Shown: piece by piece, positions 33,453 through 46,660 of the stretch
How positions within the stretch are numbered: the stretch's first letter is position 1
Layout: each line of letters opens with the position of its first letter
Source: Tragulus kanchil
Lineage: Eukaryota; Chordata; Mammalia; Artiodactyla; Tragulidae
Assembly: GCA_022376925.1 (NCBI GenBank)
Contig: JAIOJX010000006.1
Location: forward strand, 62,333,394 to 62,397,393
Direction of reading: 5' to 3'
Length of the DNA stretch: 64,000 bases
Notes under the pieces: generated by a model
Seen by the model: only the letters and a program-made list of their open reading frames with translations
Database searches by the model: none
Told to the model about the DNA's origin: nothing
Translations under genes and position numbers: made by a program

Positions 33453-34500
33453 CTCAATCTGCAACCTCTGAATCATTGCTTGGAAGATTAAACAATGCCT
33501 GTTTTACAGTAAATCAATAATTAGTGATAAATTATTTAAATGACTGCAGATTGTCTTTGACTTTCTCCTTAAGTATATGTACCATAAGCAGATGAGTCTT
33601 TAAGAAGGAAATTTGACATCCTTTATTAGCAACATGATGCTTTCATTACATATTAATTAAATATGTCTTGAATACCTACTACGTGTCAGGCTCTGTTAAA
33701 GCTACTGGTTCCTACCTCCAAGGCACTTACCATCTACAGGAAGAGAAAGATGCATCAACAGCTAATTTCAGTATGCATCCCAATGCCATATTCTTTGTTG
33801 GAGGTGTCATATTTAAAATAAATAATGTAAAAGACATGGTAATATAACCAAAAGTTAGGTAAGAAGGGTTACAGAATAAAAAATCTATTATATAATAATA
33901 GCACGTAGAGAACACAGAATTTATATATGATAATCTTGATGAAAAAGGAGGTAGACCAAAGAATCAGACAAAGAGTTGAGGTGTTGAGGCAAAGAGACTT
34001 GGGCGAGGAATGCACAGGTGGAGAGGAGCTATGGAGGAGGAAGTCTGGGAGGGAAATCACCCTCTGGTCCACGCAAAACAAAGCAGATTTCACGTCCCAG
34101 AGGAAGCCAGCGACAAAAGAACAAGAGATTCTCCCATCAATAGACAGCACTGGAGAGCCAGCAGAGCCTCAGTCTGTTCCCCTAGGAATCAGAGGAGAAG
34201 TGGGAAAATGTGAGAGAAACTGCAAGGAAGGCCATGGTCACCTCTAGCATAATAATATAATAACTCTGCTTCCTCACCCCATGTCACCTTCATAAGCCTT
34301 AATCAGGATCATATGATAATGCAATGCATAATGTAAATAATTCAAAAAACGTAGAATTCCTCTTACATTTGCTTTAATCCTACAACATTCTCCTCCCCCT
34401 TTCCTCCTTTTCCTTACCTGGGAGATCAGTGACTGATGATGTCCAAGGTAGAGGGAGGAGGAAAAAAAATACCATAACTTATATTCACTTTTTTAAACAA
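33453..34500. other. Single-copy intergenic stretch
   Basis: About 1 kb. The part 33927-34247 is purine-rich and has open frames of 106 and 67 codons in two phases; neither shows a recognisable motif. The segment near 33655-33730 looks like an old mammalian repeat (cttgaatacctactacgtgtc) that I cannot name with confidence. Confidence 0.55.
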
Positions 34501-34768
34501 TTCTTTTGGCCTCTTTTATTGATCCTTTATCCATTTATTTTCATCCATCTTTACCCCTGGCCTGTGTGAGCCTCCCATCACAGTGACCTCTCTCACTGCA
34601 GAGCACTGGCTTCCCCTGGGCGCATGCACTCCCAGAGCACTGGCTCATAAATGGACACATAGGTCCAATCGCTCCATGGCATGCAGGACCCTCCCTTGCT
34701 AGGGATCGAACCAGTGTCCCTTGCACTGCAAGGAAGACCCTCCACCCACTGGACCACCAGGAAAGCCA
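34501..34768 (-). mobile_element. CHR-type tRNA-derived SINE, reverse
   Basis: On the minus strand it begins ggctttcctggtggtccagtgg, has the B-box-like ggttcgatccctagc and a body with 'ccatggagcg', 'tgtgtccat' and 'gaggctcacacaggcc', and ends in gccaaaag. This is the artiodactyl CHR-like SINE with a long body. The same family occurs at 47053 (and copies) and at 62878. Exact subfamily not assigned. Confidence 0.8.
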
Positions 34769-35389
34769 CATACTTTATATTCTTAATTTGAAGTTTAAAT
34801 GTTTAGGCTAAGTGAAAGACATAAATATTTTAGAGCAAAATATTTGGTAGCTGATTATTTCCTCTCCTCACCAATGCTGCAGTGCTTTAGTTTGAATCAA
34901 GCTTGTTTTAGTTTGGACAAGGCAGAATTCCTAAATTTGGCTGAACCTGCACTTTAAATAGTGATGAAGTCACTCAGTGACTTGAGATACCCTGGAGAAA
35001 CCTATAGAAATAGGGGTAACGGTAGAACAGAGGACAATCATGAGGCTTTAGTGAGTCTCTCCTGGGTTAATATTTTTTTCATCTATAGAAAGGAAATGGG
35101 ATTTAACATGAAGCGTACAATAGAATCTTCTGAGAAACTTAAAAAGCAAAACAGCAACTTGAGCCTCATAAATACATATAATTAGATACAATGCATATGC
35201 ATTTGAAAAGAACTTCAGAGGTGTGTCCACCTATTGGTTAAGGACTACTGATACTTACACAAGTTCTCATCCAACTTCAAAATGCTACTTTTCCTCATAT
35301 ATCTATGTATACTGCTTCCAAGAGATTAAATTAGCACAATGTATATTAAAGGCCTTATGAAATCTCCTGCCTTCTAACTTAATAGTTCC
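34769..35389. other. Single-copy intergenic stretch
   Basis: About 620 bp, no gene or repeat family recognised. Confidence 0.55.
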
Positions 35390-35955
35390 CTTTATAGAAA
35401 TGTATCCCTCAGAAATTAGGTCATGTATACAAACATGTATTCAAGAATAATCTATCTTGATTATAAAAGCAAACTGTTGAAACACACAAGGATGAACAAC
35501 AAAATCTTAATTGTGCGATAAATTATGGTATATCCCTAAAATAAATGAATGTGTGGTCATTGGACTAAATTTTAAGAGAATAATTAGTGGTATGGTATAA
35601 AATTAAAAAAACAGATTTTAAAGTATATGAGTATAATCATATGTGATTACTAACATGGGTGAGAAATATGCTAAGGGAAAGAAGCTAGACACAAAGGTGT
35701 GCATACCATGATTCCATTTATGCAAAACCCTGGAAATGACAAATCTAGTTGACGGTGACATAAGCAGATGAGTGGCTGCCTGCTGCAGGGAGCAGAGACC
35801 GAGACAGACTGAAGAGGGAGTGGGGATAAAAAGCAAAAGCATCTTGTTAAAGTGATGGGGCTGTTTTCATTTTGGCTGTGATGGTTACACAAGTGAATGC
35901 ACTTAAACACTGGAAACCAGTACATTTTATTGTATCAAAATAATACTTCAATCAA
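35390..35955 (+). mobile_element. Old L1 3' UTR-type fragment
   Basis: The order 'gatgaacaacaaaatc...ttatggtatatccc', 'aagaagctagacacaaagg', 'catgattccatttatg', 'gagtggctgcctgctgcagg', 'ggttacacaagtgaatgc' and a final 'ttattgtatcaaaataatac' is typical of the 3' end of old mammalian L1 elements in + orientation. Strongly diverged; no reading frame remains. Confidence 0.7.
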
Positions 35956-36325
35956 AACTGCAGAGCAAAACTTCACATAAAGTTTATATAAAATGTCTTT
36001 TCTAAGTAGCTAAAATGTTAACAAAGTTTTAAACTACTAAAACAAACCGGTGAAAAGATGATCTCATTCTTTACAAATATATGTCCCTATGCCTTGAAAA
36101 CAAATTAGAAGTATATAAGTATAAATAGATGTGGCACCTATTGCATGTAGGTGGTGGATTAGAGGAGATTTTTTTCTTTATACTCCTACTTTTTCAAAAT
36201 TTCTATAATGAACATTTTTATATTAAGAAAATAATTATTTAAAAATTTATGTTTGGAAGATGTTAAGCTGAACCCCCAAAGCAGTGGAAGAAGAGATGAG
36301 CTAAGAAAAATATTGTCATTCTTTT
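35956..36325. other. Single-copy spacer
   Basis: About 370 AT-rich bases; a 'tactttttcaaaatttctat' stretch near 36188 recalls an old repeat 3' end, but no family can be named. Confidence 0.5.
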
Positions 36326-38538
36326 CTTAATAAAATGTGACCTTGAAAAACAAACAGTGCTAACCACAATATGGGTAAAAAAGTCATCCGCTGGCATGTG
36401 CACTTGGGTAGTGCGGACACTAAATATACAAACACAGTGTGCAGTTCTTTGTGAAGGTCTACTTCCTTTCACTGAGGTTGGCAATACCTTAGCCAGCTAT
36501 AGCAGGAACTCTGGCCTATTTTTGTTCAGGAACTGAGCGCATTCTGCCTTCCTGAGCTGAGCTGGTGCCCTGCGGTTGTCATTCCGCTGTACTCCCCAGC
36601 GTCCCCAGCCCTCTGGATCACTGGCCTGCACACCCCCATATCACAGTCCCTCACAGCACCGCAGGTCATAAAAAAACAAAGGACATGCCAAAGATGAAGG
36701 AAATGACACAGGAAGTTGCTCTCGAACAAATAAGCAGAGGGGAAAAATAATATGGCTGGGAACCTAAACAAGGATGCAAGAGAGGAAGTAAACAAGCAAA
36801 CAAAGCTCAAGGCTGAGATCTCCCAAAACAAAAGCCCAAAAGTCATTTCTAGGGGAAAATAGGAGAGTAGAGAAAATAGAGAACTTCCTTACTAGCACTG
36901 ACTTGACAAAAGCCTTATAAACCCATTGATTGTGTAGTCCTGGTCAGCTCTCTGGTCTCTAAGCTCCAAAACAATGAGGTGGCTTAAATGCAGACAGACC
37001 TTGGCCACTTAACAGAGTGTATGTGGAATCCAAACCTAGACCTCCCATTGTGCTCTTAGAGGGTGGCACCATTCTCAATAGAATACAATGAAAGGTGTCC
37101 CTGGAGTAATGCAATAATCGCATGCTAGCTCTCATCTGTAAGATGGGACTCATTATCCTTGCTTCAGATTCTGAATGCTCAATGACGTGATTAAATACCT
37201 CAGTTTCTCTGGGGTTCTGGTCCAAATGAGATTACAATAATAGTTTTATTGCCTCTTGTTAGCCTTCTCTGTTATTCTTTCTTAGAGGGATACTCAGGGC
37301 TGCTTACATTTAAATTCTTAGAGATTTTCTACAGACTTAACCATTTAGAGTTGTATTTATTGATCTTTTTTCCAGAATGTGGATATGACTCCACCAGATA
37401 AGACTAGAAATAGCTTCAGATCAGAATTGTTTTTCTTACTTAATAAAATGTGACCTTGAAAAAAGTGCTAACCACAATATGGGTAAAAAAGTCATCCGCT
37501 GGCATGTGCACTTGGGTAGTGCGGACACTAAATATACAAACACAGTGTGCAGTTCTTTGTGAAGGTCTACTTCCTTTCACTGAGGTTGGCAATACCTTAG
37601 CCAGCTATAGCAGGAACTCTGGCCTATTTTCGTTCAGGAACTGAGCGCATTCTGCCTTCCTGAGCTGAGCTGGTGCCCTGCGGTTGTCATTCCGCTGTAC
37701 TCCCCAGCGTCCCCAGCCCTCTGGATCACTGGCCTGCACACCCCCATATCACAGTCCCTCACAGCACCGCAGGTCATAAAAAAACAAAGGACATGCCAAA
37801 GATGAAGGAAATGACACAGGAAGTTGCTCTCGAACAAATAAGCAGAGGGGAAAAATAATATGGCTGGGAACCTAAACAAGGATGCAAGAGAGGAAGTAAA
37901 CAAGCAAACAAAGCTCAAGGCTGAGATCTCCCAAAACAAAAGCCCAAAAGTCATTTCTAGGGGAAAATAGGAGAGTAGAGAAAATAGAGAACTTCCTTAC
38001 TAGCACTGACTTGACAAAAGCCTTATAAACCCATTGATTGTGTAGTCCTGGTCAGCTCTCTGGTCTCTAAGCTCCAAAACAATGAGGTGGCTTAAATGCA
38101 GACAGACCTTGGCCACTTAACAGAGTGTATGTGGAATCCAAACCTAGACCTCCCATTGTGCTCTTAGAGGGTGGCACCATTCTCAATAGAATACAATGAA
38201 AGGTGTCCCTGGAGTAATGCAATAATCGCATGCTAGCTCTCATCTGTAAGATGGGACTCATTATCCTTGCTTCAGATTCTGAATGCTCAATGACGTGATT
38301 AAATACCTCAGTTTCTCTGGGGTTCTGGTCCAAATGAGATTACAATAATAGTTTTATTGCCTCTTGTTAGCCTTCTCTGTTATTCTTTCTTAGAGGGATA
38401 CTCAGGGCTGCTTACATTTAAATTCTTAGAGATTTTTCTACAGACTTAACCATTTAGAGTTGTATTTATTGATCTTTTTTTTTTCCAGAATGTGGATATG
38501 ACTCCACCAGATAAGACTAGAAATAGCTTCAGATCAGA
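36326..38538. repeat. Tandem duplication 13 (period about 1113)
   Basis: Bases 36326-37425 recur as 37439-38538. A 13-bp filler lies between. Close to the join copy 2 lacks 5 bp (gaaaaaagtgc versus gaaaaacaaacagtgc), and t-run lengths differ near 38431 and 38474. One t/c difference is at 36521 versus 37631. The unit has no recognised gene; the 106-codon reverse frame at 36526 and 37634 shows no recognisable domain. Confidence 0.96.
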
Positions 38539-39087
38539 GACTACTTATTTGTGTTTTAATTACTGTCCCCTTCAGTTCTGATACTTGGTTACCAGATCAG
38601 AACTCTTCATGTCAGACTCCATCTTCCCTTAGAATGAGTTTTGGGCTAAGAGAATCCTGTTCTTCATGTAACTGGGCATTAACCTTGACTGTAGATGCAA
38701 AGTCACAGTGCCTTCCTATGCCATCATAAGCTCTCAGGAAAAGAAAGTTGTGGATCTCATTTTCCACCTAGAAACATGGGTCATGTAAATGGAAGGCAAG
38801 GAAAAATGTCCTCTTCTGAGGGTTCTTCCGAGGTTCTTAGATGTCTGAACTTATAAAGATCCAAACAGATTGTTAAGATTGAAGGTACAAAAAGAAAGGT
38901 TGTGTTTTGTTTTTCTTTTTCAGTGCTTGGTTAATAATCATGTAGAGAAGGGCTCTAAGGCTTATTCTTAGCATATGTCAACTACTCACCACAGCATTAG
39001 CTTTCTATTTATTAAACACTGATAATATAACAGAACTAGATAGTTTAACTAAATGTTAAATCATGGCTAATAGACTAATATTCATAT

Positions 39088-39364
39088 GATGCTGAAAGTG
39101 AAACCTCAATACTTTGGCCACCTGATGCAGAAAAAAAAAAAAAAAAAAATGACTCATTGGAAAAGACCCTGATGCTGGGAAAGACTGAAAGCAAAAGGAG
39201 AAGAGCACAGCAGACAATGAGACAGTTAGATGGCATCACTGGCTCAATGAATTTGAACATGAATTTGAGCAAACTCAAGGAGACAGTGAAGGGCAGGGAA
39301 GTCTGGCATGCTGTGGTCCTGGGGTCACAAAGAGTCAGACACAACTTAGTGACTGAACAACAAT
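39088..39364 (+). mobile_element. BovB LINE 3' fragment with internal A run
   Basis: BovB 3' end in + orientation: 'atgctgaaagtgaaacctc', 'actttggccacctgatgc', 'gactcattggaaaagaccc', 'gatgctgggaaagactg', then the 'gtcacaaagagtcagacac' tail. An A run of about 20 bases (39130-39149) sits between two BovB blocks that are normally separated by a short non-A spacer. Confidence 0.88.
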
Positions 39365-40236
39365 AGGCTAGTAAAGAAGCATGCATTTTAACCTTTGGGA
39401 AGGAAAAACAGGTGGCAATCTAATGTTTTCCTGACCTATAGAAAACTTCAAGAGTAATACCATATCTCACATCATCACTTAGAGCTCATAGTGCTAAGAT
39501 ATTCTGATGCATCCAATCCCTATGCAGAATTTGCTGGATGAGCCCTCCAACTCAAAGTCAGGAGGTGCCAGAGGGCAGGATGACATACGTTTTGACTTAA
39601 CCATTTAGAGTTGTATTTATTGATCTTTTTTTCCAGAATGTGGATATGACTCCACCAGATAAGACTAGAAATAGCTTCAGATCAGAGACTACTTATTTGT
39701 GTTTTAATTACTGTCCCCTTCAGTTCTGATACTTGGTTACCAGATCAGAACTCTTCATGTCAGACTCCATCTTCCCTTAGAATGAGTTTTGGGCTAAGAG
39801 AATCCTGTTCTTCATGTAACTGGGCATTAACCTTGACTGTAGATGCAAAGTCACAGTGCCTTCCTATGCCATCATAAGCTCTCAGGAAAAGAAAGTTGTG
39901 GATCTCATTTTCCACCTAGAAACATGGGTCATGTAAATGGAAGGCAAGGAAAAATGTCCTCTTCTGAGGGTTCTTCCGAGGTTCTTAGATGTCTGAACTT
40001 ATAAAGATCCAAAGAGATTGTTAAGATTGAAGGTACAAAAAGAAAGGTTGTGTTTTGTTTTTCTTTTTCAGTGCTTGGTTAATAATCATGTAGAGAAGGG
40101 CTCTAAGGCTTATTCTTAGCATATGTCAACTACTCACCACAGCATTAGCTTTCTATTTATTAAACACTGATAATATAACAGAACTAGATAGTTTAACTAA
40201 ATGTTAAATCATGGCTAATAGACTAATATTCATATG

Positions 40237-40513
40237 ATGCTGAAAGTGAAACCTCAATACTTTGGCCACCTGATGCAGAAAAAAAAAAAAAAAAAAAATG
40301 ACTCATTGGAAAAGACCCTGATGCTGGGAAAGACTGAAAGCAAAAGGAGAAGAGCACAGCAGACAATGAGACAGTTAGATGGCATCACTGGCTCAATGAA
40401 TTTGAACATGAATTTGAGCAAACTCAAGGAGACAGTGAAGGGCAGGGAAGTCTGGCATGCTGTGGTCCTGGGGTCACAAAGAGTCAGACACAACTTAGTG
40501 ACTGAACAACAAT
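40237..40513 (+). mobile_element. BovB LINE 3' fragment, second copy
   Basis: Copy of 39088 from duplication 14, including the A run. Confidence 0.88.
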
Positions 40514-41006
40514 AGGCTAGTAAAGAAGCATGCATTTTAACCTTTGGGAAGGAAAAACAGGTGGCAATCTAATGTTTTCCTGACCTATAGAAAACTTCAA
40601 GAGTAATACCATATCTCACATCATCACTTAGAGCTCATAGTGCTAAGATATTCTGATGCATCCAATCCCTATGCAGAATTTGCTGGATGAGCCCCTCCAA
40701 CTCAAAGTCAGGAGGTGCCAGAGGGCAGGATGGGATGACTCATAGTTGTCCCTTGGCCTATCTCAGAGTTTGACTCAAACGGAGTACTCAATAAATGTCA
40801 TTACTTAATCTTCAGCACTTCTTTCAGTGAGTGTGTGTGGTCGGCAGGGAAATAACACACAGCCTTGGCCCCTGCCTGCTTGCTTGGAGAAGCCTGGTAC
40901 AAAGAGAAGTTTGCAATACTTTCAAAAGGGCTAGGACCTGTAAGATCTTTAGAAGTTCAGAGATGCAGAAAATCTAGACTATTTCTGATTATTTTAACTT
41001 AAGGCA

Positions 41007-41045
<39 letters not shown>
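41007..41045. repeat. (AAT)13 microsatellite
   Basis: Thirteen uninterrupted aat units. The duplicate at 42143 has sixteen. Confidence 0.95.
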
Positions 41046-41509
41046 TGTCAAGCAATGACAAAAAAGGAGAAATTACCAGAAATGAAAAAAAGAAAAAAAA
41101 GTTCAATTTTAATGGCAAGGGGAGGGTTTCAAAGAAATGAAACAAAATACTACTGCAACTTAAAAAAAAAATTAGCACTTACAAACATAAGATTGGCTCC
41201 ATACAAGTTTACCAAAAGTCTGTGGAAAGTCTAGTGGTCTTGGAATGTCAGTCAATAACATAATGGGGCTGTTTTTGTTTTGTTCTTTTAATGTAACATG
41301 ACACTTGACTATTACAGGATCAAAGATCCTAGAATAAATGCTTCCAATGTACTTGGAAAAAATTAGATATTTGTTGACAACTCTCATCCTATTTGTAATT
41401 GAACATCTAAGTGAAAAGAGAAAAGCTGGTCACTCTAAGAAAACAAAAATACACATTTAGGATAGCAAATCTGAGAGTAAAACTGATAGAACATTCCTTT
41501 TTAAAAAGG

Positions 41510-41650
41510 GTTAGATGGCATCACTGGCTCAATGAATTTGAACATGAATTTGAGCAAACTCAAGGAGACAGTGAAGGGCAGGGAAGTCTGGCATGCTGTG
41601 GTCCTGGGGTCACAAAGAGTCAGACACAACTTAGTGACTGAACAACAATA
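41510..41650 (+). mobile_element. BovB tail, third partial copy
   Basis: The last 140 bp of the BovB fragment again, starting at the junction of duplication 15. Confidence 0.85.
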
Positions 41651-42142
41651 GGCTAGTAAAGAAGCATGCATTTTAACCTTTGGGAAGGAAAAACAGGTGG
41701 CAATCTAATGTTTTCCTGACCTATAGAAAACTTCAAGAGTAATACCATATCTCACATCATCACTTAGAGCTCATAGTGCTAAGATATTCTGATGCATCCA
41801 ATCCCTATGCAGAATTTGCTGGATGAGCCCCTCCAACTCAAAGTCAGGAGGTGCCAGAGGGCAGGATGGGATGACTCATAGTTGTCCCTTGGCCTATCTC
41901 AGAGTTTGACTCAAACGGAGTACTCAATAAATGTCATTACTTAATCTTCAGCACTTCTTTCAGTGAGTGTGTGTGGTCGGCAGGGAAATAACACACAGCC
42001 TTGGCCCCTGCCTGCTTGCTTGGAGAAGCCTGGTACAAAGAGAAGTTTGCAATACTTTCAAAAGGGCTAGGACCTGTAAGATCTTTAGAAGTTCAGAGAT
42101 GCAGAAAATCTAGACTATTTCTGATTATTTTAACTTAAGGCA

Positions 42143-42190
<48 letters not shown>
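42143..42190. repeat. (AAT)16 microsatellite
   Basis: Sixteen uninterrupted aat units; length variant of the tract at 41007. Confidence 0.95.
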
Positions 42191-42298
42191 TGTCAAGCAA
42201 TGACAAAAAAGGAGAAATTACCAGAAATGAAAAAAAGAAAAAAAAGTTCAATTTTAATGGCAAGGGGAGGGTTTCAAAGAAATGAAACAAAATACTAC

Positions 42299-44557
42299 TG
42301 CAACTTAAAAAAAAAATTAGCACTTACAAACATAAGATTGGCTCCATACAAGTTTACCAAAAGTCTGTGGAAAGTCTAGTGGTCTTGGAATGTCAGTCAA
42401 TAACATAATGGGGCTGTTTTTGTTTTGTTCTTTTAATGTAACATGACACTTGACTATTACAGGATCAAAGATCCTAGAATAAATGCTTCCAATGTACTTG
42501 GAAAAAATTAGATATTTGTTGACAACTCTCATCCTATTTGTAATTGAACATCTAAGTGAAAAGAGAAAAAGCTGGTCACTCTAAGAAAACAAAAATACAC
42601 ATTTAGGATAGCAAATCTGAGAGTAAAACTGATAGAACATTCCTATTGTTTTAACTCAGAAAAGTGAGGGCTGAGAGGTGATTTAATATGTGTCTCCATT
42701 CTATAAAGGATCATTATCTGGTGGTTTATGACCATCTGTTCTTTACCTCCCCTAAGGATGGAAAAGAGGAAATGAGTTTAAACTACAGGAAAACAAATTT
42801 AGTTTACACCAAAGGGACTTCTAGGCTGAGGCCTGTGTAACATTGCAAGGCTGAGTGGTTATGGCATTTCCTCCCCTAACCTCATCTGGGACACAGGCAG
42901 GCATTTACCCATCTGGGATGAATTTTACATAGCCCAGAGGGGATAAGTCCTTGAGTATTTTCAGACTGTAAATATCACTGGATGTCATTTTGATGTAACT
43001 TATTCTCTTTTCCGTTAAAGCGCTGGTCTGGATAAAAATCCTTCTTACATTTTGAATGAAGAGCTGTCTGTTGATTTCACTGACTCATGAACTTTCCATT
43101 GATTCACCACTAAAATCTGGGCTTCTCCATTCATGTCCTTCTGTCCTATTACCCAAATATCATTTAAAAACTCTTTCTCCAATAAAATCTGAAGCATCCC
43201 CTTGCTTGGCATCTTCCCATATCTGAAGGCTTCATAAAATCCCAAAGTCTTGACAGTTTGTACCAGGCTGGCATCCACTGCTGCCCCCTCGTCCTCCTGT
43301 TCCAGCTAGGTAAAGCCACAGTTGCCAATAGGGTGTTACATGGCACCTTAACACCCTATTTCTGTTCACATGCATCTTCTTTTCTACGGGATATTGTTAC
43401 CTCTCTTGTCTGAGTGACCAACTAAACAAAAACTTGCAACTTAAAAAAATTAGCACTTACAAACATAAGATTGGCTCCATACAAGTTTACCAAAAGTCTG
43501 TGGAAAGTCTAGTGGTCTTGGAATGTCAGTCAATAACATAATGGGGCTGTTTTTGTTTTGTTCTTTTAATGTAACATGACACTTGACTATTACAGGATCA
43601 AAGATCCTAGAATAAATGCTTCCAATGTACTTGGAAAAAATTAGATATTTGTTGACAACTCTCATCCTATTTGTAATTGAACATCTAAGTGAAAAGAAAA
43701 AAAGCTGGTCACTCTAAGAAAACAAAAATACACATTTAGGATAGCAAATCTGAGAGTAAAACTGATAGAACATTCCTATTGTTTTAACTCAGAAAAGTGA
43801 GGGCTGAGAGGTGATTTAATATGTGTCTCCATTCTATAAAGGATCATTATCTGGTGGTTTATGACCATCTGTTCTTTACCTCCCCTAAGGATGGAAAAGA
43901 GGAAATGAGTTTAAACTACAGGAAAACAAATTTAGTTTACACCAAAGGGACTTCTAGGCTGAGGCCTGTGTAACATTGCAAGGCTGAGTGGTTATGGCAT
44001 TTCCTCCCCTAACCTCATCTGGGACACAGGCAGGCATTTACCCATCTGGGATGAATTTTACATAGCCCAGAGGGGATAAGTCCTTGAGTATTTTCAGACT
44101 GTAAATATCACTGGATGTCATTTTGATGTAACTTATTCTCTTTTCCGTTAAAGCGCTGGTCTGGATAAAAATCCTTCTTACATTTTGAATGAAGAGCTGT
44201 CTGTTGATTTCACTGACTCATGAACTTTCCATTGATTCACCACTAAAATCTGGGCTTCTCCATTCATGTCCTTCTGTCCTATTACCCAAATATCATTTAA
44301 AAACTCTTTCTCCAATAAAATCTGAAGCATCCCCTTGCTTGGCATCTTCCCATATCTGAAGGCTTCATAAAATCCCAAAGTCTTGACAGTTTGTACCAGG
44401 CTGGCATCCACTGCTGCCCCCTCGTCCTCCTGTTCCAGCTAGGTAAAGCCACAGTTGCCAATAGGGTGTTACATGGCACCTTAACACCCTATTTCTGTTC
44501 ACATGCATCTTCTTTTCTACGGGATATTGTTACCTCTCTTGTCTGAGTGACCAACTA
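42299..44557. repeat. Tandem duplication 16 (period about 1136)
   Basis: Bases 42299-43424 recur as 43435-44557 with a 10-bp filler. Differences are A-run lengths near 43441 and 43696. The left part also occurs at 41158-41498, so it is present three times. I recognise no gene or repeat in the unit; reverse frames of 60-77 codons recur with each copy. Confidence 0.97.
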
Positions 44558-46660
44558 GAAAAATTTCAATTTCCTACAAAATTTTTCAGTATTTCTGGAA
44601 GAGTTTCCATCTTTACTACTGAAACCTACACTATCCTCCCTTCTCCCAAATTACAGTTCTTTGAACACTTATAGTCCATGGCAAATTTAACATGCATTAT
44701 GACAAGCTTCAGTCTACATTTTCATCAAATTATACTAGAGACATAAGAGCAAAAATGGAGATAATTCTGATCCCTTATGCCCTTTTGAGCAATGAATATT
44801 TGTTAAATAACAGGAAGAATGAATAAGTGAATGATAGTTAAAAAAAAAAAAAAAAAAAAAACTGTGAAATTGTTCTCAAGCATTAAGGGTAGAAATCATT
44901 ACCATGAATGAAAACTAAAATTATAGTAGCACAATGGAAAAAACTTGATGATTGCTTTCTTCTTATATCTACTTGTCAGTCTATTCCAAACCAGTTAATG
45001 GTTAACATTTGATACTGTTTGAGTTAATGCTGTTAACAAATGAGTATTTGCTGATGATAAGAACTAGTACTTGCATTTGTAACATTTTCCTGTCCTTTGT
45101 TGGTATTACTGATATCTGAGCTTTAGCCACCTTTTATACAAATACTCAAACGTAATAGTCTTCCATGTAAAATAAACTACCTTTTTATACCAGTTAGGCA
45201 GTACTTTATGGAACAATTTTTGAAACCTAGGTAAGTGAAAACTAACTACATAAGATAAAAGTAAAAATAAAAAGCTTCAATTTTACTTTTCATTTAAGCC
45301 TGTTTTATTAATACTTCAGTTAAATAAATATATACTGTCTACTGCATTGAATTTTTAGACATGGATGTTTGAGGAAATTTGATGATAAATTAAAGTTTCT
45401 GACCTCAAGAAGCTTATAGTATAAGACAGGAAAGACACCTGCACAAATGGCTGATATGAGGAAGGCCTTCTGTCCTATTACCCAAATATCATTTAAAACT
45501 CTTTCTCCAATAAAATCTGAAGCATCCCCTTGCTTGGCATCTTCCCATATCTGAAGGCTTCATAAAATCCCAAAGTCTTGACAGTTTGTACCAGGCTGGC
45601 ATCCACTGCTGCCCTCGTCCTCCTGTTCCAGCTAGGTAAAGCCACAGTTGCCAATAGGGTGTTACATGGCACCTTAACACCCTATTTCTGTTCACATGCA
45701 TCTTCTTTTCTACGGGATATTGTTACCTCTCTTGTCTGAGTGACCAACTAGAAAAATTTCAATTTCCTACAAAATTTTTCAGTATTTCTGGAAGAGTTTC
45801 CATCTTTACTACTGAAACCTACACTATCCTCCCTTCTCCCAAATTACAGTTCTTTGAACACTTATAGTCCATGGCAAATTTAACATGCATTATGACAAGC
45901 TTCAGTCTACATTTTCATCAAATTATACTAGAGACATAAGAGCAAAAATGGAGATAATTCTGATCCCTTATGCCCTTTTGAGCAATGAATATTTGTTAAA
46001 TAACAGGAAGAATGAATAAGTGAATGATAGTTAAAAAAAAAAAAAAAAAAAACTGTGAAATTGTTCTCAAGCATTAAGGGTAGAAATCATTACCATGAAT
46101 GAAAACTAAAATTATAGTAGCACAATGGAAAAAACTTGATGATTGCTTTCTTCTTATATCTACTTGTCAGTCTATTCCAAACCAGTTAATGGTTAACATT
46201 TGATACTGTTTGAGTTAATGCTGTTAACAAATGAGTATTTGCTGATGATAAGAACTAGTACTTGCATTTGTAACATTTTCCTGTCCTTTGTTGGTATTAC
46301 TGATATCTGAGCTTTAGCCACCTTTTATACAAATACTCAAACGTAATAGTCTTCCATGTAAAAGAAACTACCTTTTTATACCAGTTAGGCAGTACTTTAT
46401 GGAACAATTTTTGAAACCTAGGTAAGTGAAAACTAACTACATAAGATAAAAGTAAAAATAAAAAGCTTCAATTTTACTTTTCATTTAAGCCTGTTTTATT
46501 AATACTTCAGTTAAATAAATATATACTGTCTACTGCATTGAATTTTTAGACATGGATGTTTGAGGAAATTTGATGATAAATTAAAGTTTCTGACCTCAAG
46601 AAGCTTATAGTATAAGACAGGAAAGACACCTGCACAAATGGCTGTAATATGAGGGAAGGC
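44270..46660. repeat. Tandem duplication 17 (period about 1196)
   Basis: Bases 44270-45466 recur as 45466-46660. Indels cluster near the join: an a-run, cccc/cc at about 45615, and ggctgatatgaggaag versus ggctgtaatatgagggaag at the two ends. There is also a t/g difference (aaataaac at 45171 versus aaagaaac) and a shorter A run in copy 2 (46034). No gene recognised. Confidence 0.96.

Larger units (their letters stand above)
38443..40732. repeat. Tandem duplication 14 (period about 1150)
   Basis: Bases 38443-39582 recur as 39594-40732, with an 11-bp filler (39583-39593). Differences include t-run length, a c/g at 38869 versus 40015 (ccaaacag/ccaaagag), and one extra c near 40694. The first 96 bp also occur in duplication 13, so that piece is present three times. 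The unit contains a BovB tail. Confidence 0.96.
40374..42644. repeat. Tandem duplication 15 (period about 1136)
   Basis: Bases 40374-41498 recur as 41510-42644; 11 bp of filler between. The main difference is the AAT microsatellite: 13 units in copy 1 and 16 in copy 2. Its start lies inside copy 2 of duplication 14, so the BovB tail end is present three times. Confidence 0.97.

Noticed and set aside
34508..34768. tRNA gene
   Set aside because: The tRNA-like head belongs to a SINE; no full cloverleaf or terminator is seen at this or the other SINE loci.
36526..37954. Repeated 106-codon reverse frame as a conserved gene
   Set aside because: The two copies are identical because of duplication 13, so identity says nothing about selection; no motif recognised.
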